Assembly (NCBI GenBank): GCA_963281155.1
Contig: CAUJLY010000003.1
Span: 3,348,001-3,412,000, forward strand
Origin: Rhabditophanes sp. KR3021
Taxonomy: Eukaryota; Nematoda; Chromadorea; Rhabditida; Alloionematidae
Reading direction: 5' to 3'
Length of the DNA stretch: 64,000 nt
Each line of letters begins with the position of its first letter. Position 1 is the first letter of the stretch. The translations under genes were made by a program, and so were the position numbers. The notes beneath the pieces were generated by a model. The model was not told the DNA's origin and searched no databases. It was given only the letters and a program-made list of their open reading frames with translations. Shown piece after piece: positions 1 through 9,311 of the stretch.

Positions 1-121
1 CTTTACAGTTCATTTTGTAAAGAGTCATTGATTAAAACGTGCCAAATCTAATCATAAAAAACGATGTTTTCGTGTGGCCAAATAGGATAGATGTTGTTCA
101 TTCATTAGCCCGCTTATTGAG

Positions 122-648
122 ATGGAACACAGTTTTAATTCAAATTGCGATATCGAGAAGATGGAATTTTCTAATCCTGACAAATTACTTAAATTTAATG
201 TTGGCGGAACACTTTTTGAAACTAGTGTGAAAACAATTACGTCTATTAAGGAGGGTTTGTTATACGAGGTAATTTAAATGTCTTCTGATGGCTACTTATT
301 AATATATGCATTTAGAAGTTTATTATGCAAAAAATTGTAGAGGGACCCATTATTTTAGATAAAGAAGGTCTTTTTTTTCTTGATAGAGACCCCGTTTGTT
401 TTGCCATAATTCTTAATTATCTGCGGTTGGTTTCAACACAACAAGTATGGGAAGCCTGTATTCCGAAAGATCCAGATCAATTGGCAATGCTCGTCCAAGA
501 ATCTACACATTTCCGCCTGAATAAACTGACCGAAAAAGCTGAAAAGTATATCAAATTGCACACCACAGGCGAGAGAAGAACCTATGTGTTATTAGCCTCT
601 TATAACAAACAAGTAAATACGTTCATGAGTGCTATAAATGATCAATAA
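122..648 (+). CDS. KCTD-like BTB/POZ (T1-type) domain protein
   Basis: Two exons, 122-268 and 316-648, separated by a 47-nt GT-AG intron, encode 159 residues. The N-terminal part contains KFNVGGTLFET, the signature that opens the tetramerisation (T1/BTB) domain of the KCTD family. The second exon continues with LDKEGLFFLDRDP and ILNYLR, typical of the second half of that fold. KCTD proteins usually act as Cullin-3 adaptors or as oligomeric regulators of membrane proteins; which applies here cannot be read from the sequence. No transmembrane segment is present, so it is not a potassium channel. The ATG at 122 is the first in frame and sits about 30 codons before the domain. A second in-frame Met lies 13 codons later. 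Confidence 0.8.
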
Positions 649-1511
649 AGGATGACAGGCATCTCTTTCGATAACCTATCTCTCTTACTTATCTAATTTT
701 AAATAAATACCATTAATCACATTGTGTATTTATTGAAATGAGGTAAAAAATGACTACGTACTTGATGAAATGTATTATTGCTCTCAATTACAAACTTCCT
801 AATGATAGTTGAGTTGTAATGGCAATATAATCATGTATTCAATACATTATTTCATTCCCTAATTGTATCAATTTTTTATAATGAACATATTACCTTTCTT
901 TTTGTGTCATTTTTTGTAAAAGATGGTATTATGCGATGAATTAGTTTTTTGTTACTAAATGACAAGATTTTTAATTTGTCACGAGAATAAAGTAGTAAAA
1001 TTAATGAGCCATTTATTTATTTTCTGACACTAAAAATGAAAGGCATTACGTATTTCTGTTAAAAATATAAGATTGAAGAAAGATTAACAATTAGCACAGT
1101 ATGAAAACCAATATTTAATATGAAAAAAGCTTCAAGATATCTAAAAAGTTGTTAGTAGTTAAATGTTAAGTTCTTAATGGTGTTGCTAAATTGTGGTAAT
1201 AAATCAAGAGATAATGATATTGCTTGATTGATATGAATACAAAATCACCCTTACCACATTCGTCCCCGGCACATTGAACGAATCGTAAAGTTGATTGATG
1301 GGACTACAAATTATATTCAATATTGTTTCTGAATACTTAGTCAAACTTTGTTTGCCCTTGTCTGGCTTCTGTCTTTCTACAAACGTTTTTTTCAAGATCA
1401 GCTCCGCTACGTCATTTTTTATTAACTAAGTTGAAACGCCCTTTGAAAATGAATATAAAAGAAGTATCAAGTTTTTGATGTGCATCATCATTTTTTGTGA
1501 CAACTATCATC
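649..1511. other. intergenic, AT-rich, no supported gene
   Basis: About 0.85 kb between the BTB gene and the TGF-beta gene. A 63-codon minus-strand ORF (1204-1395) has no recognisable domain. The words KNDVAELI, read on the minus strand just upstream of it (about 1396-1420), resemble KNDEVAELI in the intronic element of MAU2, so a very old element fragment is possible but not established. Confidence 0.4.
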
Positions 1512-2405
1512 ATGTCTATTAAGTATATTGTTGCTTTGGTATTGCTACTAAATATAGGATACGTTATGTCTCTGACTCATTTCCCAAGCAGTCTAAGAAA
1601 GCAACAAGCGATTCGACAATTAAAACAAAAGTTACATTCCAATTTTTACTCACAAAATAGTGACAGCTTCCAAATTAAAATTCATAAAAGACATCTCCAA
1701 GATGACAACTTGGATTTCATTATTTCAAAGGGACATTTTATAAATGGAATTCTAACATTCAAAAAAGAAACTTTCGAATCAGTTCATGAATTAAGAAAGG
1801 CAGAATTATTGATACAATTAGAAGAACCAGTACATTATCAAATTGAAGAATTACTAAAAGAATCGGAAGTTTTTATTCATGTGTACGTTACAAATTCAGG
1901 ATCTTCAAAATTAGCTGGGTACCACAAATTCGACTTAAGTGAGGATGTAAATACCATCTTCCACATTCAATTAAATACATATGTTTTAAACGAGGTATTA
2001 CCAAGTGACTTACTAATTACAACTAAAATAATTGTTTACAACAAAGATTTGGAACTACCACTTGAAAATAGGTTAACTGCTGATCTAAGTAAGAAAGTGC
2101 AGTTTATTAAAATAAAATATTCTAAAATAGCAAGAAAAGAAAGAAATATTTGTGGTGAAAAGGGATGCTGTGTCGAAGATCTTTATATTGATACCCACGA
2201 AGTTGATAATATAATTTCACCAAAACAGATTAATATTCGACAATGTAAAGGCAATTGCGTGACAAACAATACTGTTCCAGGTAGTGGATGTTGTCATCCC
2301 TCAAAATATGAAAAGGCAGATTTATTTTTGAAGAACAAATCAGATAATAGTGTTGAAATCTTTCGTATGAATGATTTGATCATTTCAGAATGTGAATGTT
2401 ACTAG
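1512..2405 (+). CDS. secreted TGF-beta superfamily ligand
   Basis: A single-exon gene. The ATG at 1512 (MSIKYIVALV) gives a cleaner signal peptide than the in-frame ATG at 1497, which adds five residues for a 302-residue total. A prodomain of about 190 residues ends in RKER, an RXXR furin-type cleavage site. The remaining 86 residues carry nine cysteines in the cystine-knot order of TGF-beta ligands: NICG, GCCVEDLYID, QCKGNC, SGCCHP and a terminal ECECY. Nine cysteines rather than seven match the TGF-beta/activin branch. The segment between the CKGNC motif and the CC pair is only about nine residues, against roughly 25-30 in vertebrate ligands, so the wrist helix that contacts type I receptors is largely missing. 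An endocrine or patterning role such as nematode DAF-7-type signalling is possible but not shown. Confidence 0.85.
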   Translation: MSIKYIVALVLLLNIGYVMSLTHFPSSLRKQQAIRQLKQKLHSNFYSQNSDSFQIKIHKRHLQDDNLDFIISKGHFINGILTFKKETFESVHELRKAELLIQLEEPVHYQIEELLKESEVFIHVYVTNSGSSKLAGYHKFDLSEDVNTIFHIQLNTYVLNEVLPSDLLITTKIIVYNKDLELPLENRLTADLSKKVQFIKIKYSKIARKERNICGEKGCCVEDLYIDTHEVDNIISPKQINIRQCKGNCVTNNTVPGSGCCHPSKYEKADLFLKNKSDNSVEIFRMNDLIISECECY

Positions 2406-3446
2406 TTTTTTCGATACATTATTTTTCAAGTGCAATAAACTTATTTAATTACAAAAGAATTGAAATAGGTATAACTCTTAATCTATGTAATTGTAATCAT
2501 TTTTTTAAGAAGATATTAAGAAAGTCGACACAGTAAAATCATTAAAGATTTTGTAAATTTCTGTTAAATAACACCTTTTATGGTTCCATTAATGAAGGAA
2601 ATTGCGAATACAAAACAAATAATAAAAATGCTAATCCAAACGCTCTCCAAACAAAGAGTGGATATAATAGTAGAATCTTTATTTGGTAGCTTCAATGACG
2701 AGATCAATTCATGTACCTCTTGTATTTAACTCATTTTTCAAGTGTATATAAGACGCAATAATTCTATGTTCGCTACTTTGCAAAACTCTGGAGAATATTT
2801 TAATTAAGCAACGTCAAAGCACGGCTAATTTAAAACTTATGCTAATCTTTTTGGTGTATTGTTTGGATAATAATAAATTAAAGGAAAAACGTTAGAAAGA
2901 ATTTTCATAATAAATCCGCATGTGTTCATTATAAATATTTTTCAATTATAAATATATTCCCAGATTTTGATATGTTTAAATAAGTTTACAAGTAAATTGA
3001 GGTTTGAACTTTTGTTTATTTTAAAATAAATTTATATCAGCTAACAAGTTTTTACGTGATATAATTAAAAGTTGGTCGAGAGATTGTTTGATCACTAATG
3101 TCAAGCGTGGGATTCTTGATACAGCAACCATTTTAAGATACTTTTTTATATACTTGATCAACCCTACAGAAAATATTAACAAGCTTTATCATTAAATTAC
3201 AAGTATTATCAATTCTAAAGCTCATGCTTGACGATAATTGGTGAATTATCTTTCATTTATACGTTTTTTCTATTGAAGATTAGGGCAAATCAAGTCAATA
3301 GATTCTAACTAATAATACTGAATAGTCACGTTCGTACGATTATTTAACCATGAACAGGATATTAACAAATTGAAAGTGATAAGCAGTCATTATATAAGAA
3401 AACGATTTTAATTGGACAATAAGTTGTATTACTTGAATCACACAAT
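2406..3446. other. intergenic, AT-rich, nothing recognised
   Basis: About 1 kb of AT-rich sequence with no ORF above background and no repeat or RNA gene that I can support. The last 200 bases should hold the promoter of the saposin-like gene at 3447. Confidence 0.4.
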
Positions 3447-3781
3447 ATGAAATTATTTGCATTCTTCTTTGTCTTTATGCTTATGTCTTCCTTTGCCTTG
3501 GCTTCTGAAAAATGCAAATTATGCAAGAAGACTGTTACAGAGTTAGAGAAATACGTTAATGCTCATGAAGGCAGTGCTGCAGGAGTATGTTTTGCAATAA
3601 GCTAAAAATAATTAAACAATTATAGGCCGAAGATGTTGTTTGTGATATTGTTAGTGACGGAATCTCGATTTTGAAGAGTTTGTGTGAGGAATTGCTTAAA
3701 AAGGAAGTTGATCACTTACTTAAAGGAATAGAACATAAAGAATCCCCAGAAAAGATTTGCAAAGACGTCCACTTCTGTTAA
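3447..3781 (+). CDS. saposin-like secreted peptide 1 (caenopore/SPP type)
   Basis: Two exons, 3447-3584 and 3626-3781, with a 41-nt intron, encode 97 residues. A signal peptide (MKLFAFFFVFMLMSSFALAS) is followed by a single saposin-B module with six cysteines spaced as in the family: KCKLC near the start, two central cysteines, and KICKDVHFC at the end. Nematode members of this family are pore-forming antimicrobial or digestive effectors of the gut. That role is inferred from family and size only. The gene was not picked up as a long ORF because it is split. It has the same exon sizes (46 and 52 codons) as its neighbour at 4340, so the two are tandem paralogues. Confidence 0.8.
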
Positions 3782-4339
3782 ACTTCACATTACAATTGGT
3801 TTAAAATTATATCATTGTTTTTACATTTGAAGGGTTAACATAAATTCATTTTTCAACAACTTTTTTCTTTTTTTATATTAACAAATAATGAGATAAACTT
3901 ATTGGAAGTCGAATAAGAAATTATGTATTTTATAAAATATGTATCAAATCATGTATTTTATAAAATAAATGTATTAACGTGGTATTTTATTACATACAAA
4001 TTTACACTTTCTTACAAAAATGAAATGCAATAATATTTGTTTGATTAAAGTACGACATTTTTTAATATTCATTAATGATAAACTTTTCAATTATATAAAT
4101 GCTTTTAATTATATCTACCATGCTTTATCTATCATAAGCTGCCCGGTTGAGTCTAGTTTATAGAGAACATTCTATAAATGTTTATAATACAACCGTATCA
4201 ATGGAATTTAATTGATAACATAAGGATTTACGCTTCTAACTATACCAGAATTTAGTATTTGAGTGATAAGCAATATCCTGATGTTCTTAAAATTTCCATA
4301 TAAATAGGGGCAAGATTCTATTCATTTATATAATTAAAA
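3782..4339. other. spacer between tandem saposin-like genes
   Basis: About 560 bases, very AT-rich, with a short tandem duplication near 3920-3970 (the words ATGTATTTTATAAAAT repeat). It should contain the promoter of the second saposin-like gene. No gene seen. Confidence 0.4.
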
Positions 4340-4685
4340 ATGAAGTTTATTACCGTATTATTGTCTCTGCTATTTGTTGCTTCAGTTGTTTCAGCTGGAC
4401 AACTTTGTCAACTATGCATCAGTTTCGTTGGAGGAATCGAACAAGGTATTGAATCAGACGAACCTGATATTGTAAAGGTAATATTAATTACTCGACTTAG
4501 TATTATTTAGTTTTATAAACTATCTTTAGTATGGAGATGATTTGTGCAACGAACTAACAGGAAGCAGTGCTTTATTGGATCCAGTCTGCAAGCAATTGGT
4601 TCAAACCGAAATGGATAAGATTGTCGCCGCTTTGAAAAATGGTCAAGATGCAAAATCTATCTGTGCGGACATTGATTTTTGCTAA
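4340..4685 (+). CDS. saposin-like secreted peptide 2 (caenopore/SPP type)
   Basis: Exons 4340-4477 and 4530-4685 with a 52-nt intron encode 97 residues. The order is signal peptide (MKFITVLLSLLFVASVVSA), CQLC pair, central cysteines in DLCNEL and PVCKQL, and the terminal pair CADIDFC. This is the six-cysteine saposin-B pattern. The exon lengths are identical to those of the gene at 3447 although the sequences differ a good deal, indicating an old tandem duplication. The predicted product is small, secreted and disulfide-bonded; membrane-active antimicrobial function is an inference from the caenopore family. Confidence 0.8.
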
Positions 4686-4946
4686 TTTATACATTGCACA
4701 TCAATCTGTATTAATTCACACGCATTCATTTGTATTAATTTCATCTTCTGACCTTCTATTTCGATAAACAACTTTCTGACCCTGCGTGCTTAACTTACTC
4801 TCCTAATTAAGACATAATGCAATCATAAAAAAGTGCATCGACGATCAGGTTCGTTTATTCTCGTCATCGGCGACACTTACGACAAATATAAAAATGGTGG
4901 TACCCTTCTTCGCTTATCACAATTTATATTTTAACAAAAATCAACG

Positions 4947-6416
4947 ATGATGTTAATATTTGTTATATTTTTGAATTTATTTTTAATAAACGCATCACCT
5001 ATTTCTAAAGACACTGTTGGTATAGAAAATTCTTCGAAACTTGCAGCTATCACCACTCAACGCCAATTAAGTATTGAAGATGTCATTTTGGCGAATGCTA
5101 ACATTGAGCAACAAGATAAAATGTACAATAAGTACAACGGACCTGCTATTAATGAGAGTGAAATAGATCCACATGAGATGGACAGAGATTTAACTCATGG
5201 TGATTATTTAGATTCTGGCGAGCAAAAGGAAGTTAAGAATAAGGAAGAAATATCGCTAAAATTTAAGCGTGATCAATCAAAAACTGAAATACCTCTTAAA
5301 GATGGATCTTCGGTCCTTGAAGCAAATGATCAAATTGAAACGAATGCTCGTGATAATACTGACCAGGGAAAAGATCAAAATGCTGACGTTTTTCAAATAT
5401 TTGAGAAGCTTGCTAAAATGGAATCAACTACTGAACAACCTTTCAACGAAAAATTCTTTATTGTGGATTATGACATGAATGAAGATAAAATAAATTCAAA
5501 AGATATTAATTTTGGCAAAATTGATCTATCAGCCCAAGATTCATTTACTGACCAAGAAAAACTGGCAGCTGAAAAAGCTGATGAAGACTCTTTTACATCA
5601 GAACTTTTGACTGATAAAAGTATTAACTTTGATAAAGCAACTCCAAAAATACCTGTTACCACAAGTGAAGATAGTAAAACTGTTATCACAGATGAAACAA
5701 CCAAAACATTAAGTGACACTAAATCATCTGGTGATATTAAGTTATCAAGTGACGTAAACGCATCGACTGACATTAAAACAACAACTGACATTCAATCAAC
5801 AACTGACATTCAATCAACAACTGACATTAAAACAACAATTGGATCATTCATTGTCGACAGTGATATTAATGCCGAACAACCTAAAAATACAAAAAGACCA
5901 AACATGCATTCAGGAGAAGTACATGTGAGTGAAGATGTTTTATTGGCTCAAAATAAACAGGATGATATTCCTTTGAAAAAAGTGGTCGTTGATAGTGAAA
6001 CAACTAAAATAGGAGAGGATGTCAATGTAACTAAAAAACCTGCTGATGTGATTGAATTGAAGAACGAAGAGCCAGTCCAAGTCAGTACAACTACTGAAAC
6101 CATAAAATCAACTATAAAATCAAATATAGAGTCAACTACTGCTTCCATCCAAGAAACCGCGTCAAATACTGAAGTAGTTACCGATGCTATTTTAAACATC
6201 GAATCAACCACGGAAACCGCTGACACCACTCAACATGGCGAAACATCTCAAAACTCAGATACTGGAAACGTTCATCATTTGATTGATGAAACAACCACTT
6301 CCACAATTATTACATCCCGTATTTCATACACATCATATTCTCTTTACACAAACATTATTATGAGTTTTGCCATTTTTATTGTTGTATTGGTCGCTTTATA
6401 CGCTTTTAAAAAATGA
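4947..6416 (+). CDS. Thr/Ser/Asp-rich secreted or membrane-anchored protein, function unknown
   Basis: One open frame of 489 residues starting with a hydrophobic signal sequence (MLIFVIFLNLFLINASP). The body is acidic and rich in Thr, Ser, Asp and Lys with no cysteine framework. It includes a short tandem array of TDIQST/TDIKTT hexamers at about residues 276-292 (nt 5768-5830). A single hydrophobic stretch, IIMSFAIFIVVLVALYAF, lies at the very C-terminus followed by KK. This is the layout of a type I membrane protein with a mucin-like, probably O-glycosylated ectodomain, such as a surface-coat or cuticle-associated protein. Long antisense ORFs here come from the biased composition. I do not recognise a family. 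Confidence 0.65.
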   Translation: MMLIFVIFLNLFLINASPISKDTVGIENSSKLAAITTQRQLSIEDVILANANIEQQDKMYNKYNGPAINESEIDPHEMDRDLTHGDYLDSGEQKEVKNKEEISLKFKRDQSKTEIPLKDGSSVLEANDQIETNARDNTDQGKDQNADVFQIFEKLAKMESTTEQPFNEKFFIVDYDMNEDKINSKDINFGKIDLSAQDSFTDQEKLAAEKADEDSFTSELLTDKSINFDKATPKIPVTTSEDSKTVITDETTKTLSDTKSSGDIKLSSDVNASTDIKTTTDIQSTTDIQSTTDIKTTIGSFIVDSDINAEQPKNTKRPNMHSGEVHVSEDVLLAQNKQDDIPLKKVVVDSETTKIGEDVNVTKKPADVIELKNEEPVQVSTTTETIKSTIKSNIESTTASIQETASNTEVVTDAILNIESTTETADTTQHGETSQNSDTGNVHHLIDETTTSTIITSRISYTSYSLYTNIIMSFAIFIVVLVALYAFKK

Positions 6417-6678
6417 ATGAATTATAATAAATAAAATTGTAAACTAATTAGTCAACCTAATTTAATATGGTACCTCGTACACTTCCGTTTTTAACATAAC
6501 AAATTGCAAGTAAAGTTTTTAAATGATTTTCACATGAATAAACACAAATTTAATGACGAAATGATGCACATATTTTATATCACATAATAATTTATTAAAA
6601 GCTATTTATATGTCTCTAAAGTAATTATTGTAATTCCAAATATGGCTTAATTTGATCCTATCATTAATTTATTTTAAG

Positions 6679-7975
6679 TTAGCAAGCATCAAAGAAGGCC
6701 TTCTCAATGAAGTTTTTCATCAAGTTGGAGAATCTAGCCATTGTGGCTCCATCAACAACTCTATGATCAGCAGCCCAAGATACTTTTACCAAGTTGGCAG
6801 CATAAACTTCATCGTACTCATCAAATCGTGGCAATCTTTGAATTTTCCCAATAGCACCGATAGCAACTTGTGGGGCAAAAACTAAGGGACTGGCATATGT
6901 ACCACCAATCTAAAAATAATCAAATGAAACTATACATAAAAAAGACATTGAACACTTACAATTCCAATATTGGATAAAGTAAAAGTTCCGCCAGTCAAAT
7001 CGTCTCTAGAAATTTGTTGCTTCTTTCCAGCTACATGCAATCTATTTAAATCTTCAGCAATCTCAAATATGCTTTTTTGGTCGCAATTCTTAATGTTAGG
7101 TACAACAAGTCCACCGGGAGTATCCATAGCAAGGCAAATATTATGCCTGGCTTTTACAATAACGTTTTCAAGATTAACGTCGACGTGAGCATTCAAAGAA
7201 GGATATTTCAGTAAAGCTAAAGAACAGGCTTTGATAAACAATGGCATATAAGTTAATTTGATTCCACTGTCTTTAGACATTTCTTTGAGTTCGTTTCTCA
7301 ATTTGATTAATTCATCAACATTAAATTCATCGTTGTATCCGAAGTGAGGGATCTTAAGAGAATCTGACATTGATTTGACCATAGCTTTTGTGTATCCTGT
7401 AATTGGAATGATTTTGTCTTCGGCCAACGCAACAATTTTCTTTGGAGCGTTTTCAACTTTTGATTCGTCTTTAGTTTTAAGAGCAGGAACTTGTCCGATG
7501 AATCTTAGAACATCTTCTTTCATAACTCTGTTGTCTTTACCAGTTCCGCTTACTTTAGTTAGATCAATGTTATGTTCGAAAGAAATTCTTCTGACGGCAG
7601 GAGTAGCTAAAACTTTTCCACTTTTGATGTGTTCATTATTACTTTCAGCAAAGCTTTTAGAAGAATCTTTTGATTGGAGGGGCGAATCGCTTTTCTTTTG
7701 CTGGGCAACATCTTCAGCAATTGCTTCATCGGTATCAATATCAACTAATGTTAAACCAACCTTGGCCATATCGTCAACATTATAATAAACTTTCTTAATA
7801 ATGCCGTCATAGCGAGATGTGATAGTAACAGAGGCTTTGTCACTTTGAACGTCACAGATGTTATCGAATTGAGCTACTTTATCACCTTCCTTGACATACC
7901 ATTCTTTAATTTGCACTTCAGCAATACCTTCTCCAATATCAGACAATTTAAAGTTGACAATTGCAGCAAGATTGG
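6679..7975 (-). CDS. DBT: dihydrolipoyl transacylase E2 of branched-chain 2-oxoacid dehydrogenase (DBT)
   Basis: Minus-strand exons 7975-6960 and 6909-6679, with a 50-nt intron. The domains follow the E2 order: a lipoyl domain with SDIGEGIAEVQIKEWYVKEG and the lipoyl-lysine motif QSDKASVTI; a peripheral subunit-binding domain (ATPAVRRIS, then VSGTGKDNRVMKEDV); and the acyltransferase core with IPHFGY, TGGTFTLSN and the catalytic WAADHRVVDGA. Lipoyl sequence and domain number match DBT rather than DLAT or DLST. The enzyme transfers branched acyl groups to CoA in the mitochondrial matrix during Leu/Ile/Val breakdown. The exon at 7975 begins inside the protein; the upstream exon with the presequence and start codon should lie just beyond, near 8040-8170, but I could not find an in-frame ATG. 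Confidence 0.93.
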
Positions 7976-9311
7976 CTAAAATAAATTTATAATTATTAAG
8001 GTAGACAAATATAGAAGTATCGAATATTTTTCAGTATTGCATATCAAAACCTTTCAAAATTACAAAAATATCGGAATGATTTTTCCTTTCTATATATCTA
8101 ATTATTCTACAAATAGCTTCATTATTTTGTAAATATAATTCGATGTATTTTATGTTTATTCTGCCCAAATTAACACTTAGTCAGTGCAAAAGTGTCTTGA
8201 TGAATCTGCACTTTAAATGCAAAGATGCATTATTTGACAAAAATACTAATTCAATTATTGAAAAAAGTTATATCCAGATAGTCTAGTATTTTCGGGAGAT
8301 AAACAAAATGATAATGCCGTTATCAATGTAATTGTTGATTCGTGGGATGAATTATCAACAGTTGGACCATCTATTTCTCTGCAAGCATTTAAGATACACT
8401 TAACAAATACGCTTATCCAATTGCATTTTTGAGATTTAACTAGTCGTTATTACTTTTTAAGGAACATGAAGCTTCTATTCCTTGTCTTAGTAAAACTGAA
8501 ATTTTTATTTGCCTGGTCAACCCAGTAATGTTTATTCAAAGAGACTTTTTTCTAAAGTTTCTCATTTAATATAGAATAGAATACGTAACCAATTAAAGCG
8601 AGAAACGATTGTAAAAATGATTACGCTCGAAGCTAATAGCATATAAGTCGTTTTAATAGGCATGGCTAAGTTTTTATTTATTTGATTGTGTTATGAAGTT
8701 TAAAAAAGCATTTATGGATCTCGTTTTTATCAAATCAAAAATACATGCCTTTAGCATTAATTTGTGGCTTTGAAAAGCATAAATTTTTTAAATTATCGAT
8801 ATTACTGAAAAGTATCGAAAATAAATTTTACCGATTTGGCCACCCTAATAATTATACATATTTACTATATTTACCTGACAAATGGACGTTTTTATATTGT
8901 TTATTGAAGGGAGAGGAGGAAATAAATTGAAGTCGGCGGAAAGCAGAAAGCATCTGAAAATATGGAAATATTAAAAAAATGTTTAAAATGCTTTTAAAAG
9001 CCAATTAATTAATTTAAATTTCTATAAACTTCTTGAGGCACGTCATTAAACGAAAGAATAATAAATGTCGATATGGACATGCGAAATGGTAATGGCTATC
9101 CTGTAGAAAGAAAAAATATGCTAATTAAAAATGGCACATAGTCATATTTTGACATTTTGGGCTCGTCAAAAACATTAACATGATCTTGAAACGAATGACA
9201 ACAACTATTGCAAATGGAATATCGACATCCGTCACAACCACCAAAAATCTTGCGCATCTCTCAAGACTCATTTCTTGTTATTGTGTTATCACTACCTGTC
9301 TAATTGAGAAA
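7976..9311. other. 5' part of DBT and intergenic spacer
   Basis: The first few hundred bases should hold the DBT presequence exon. An open minus-strand stretch rich in Arg and Ile at about 8050-8150 ends in a plausible donor, but no start codon is in frame. The rest is AT-rich. A 61-codon plus ORF at 8745-8930 has no family resemblance and is not called. The WW-domain gene begins near the right end. Confidence 0.35.

Noticed and set aside
1204..1420. Minus-strand ORF with a KNDVAELI word resembling the MAU2 intronic element
   Set aside because: Similarity is limited to about eight residues and does not extend to either side, so chance cannot be excluded.
5468..6229. Two minus-strand ORFs of 93 and 107 codons opposite the Thr/Ser-rich gene
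   Set aside because: They mirror a biased plus-strand composition (ACT/TCA codons give few antisense stops) and show only Val/Ser-rich low complexity.
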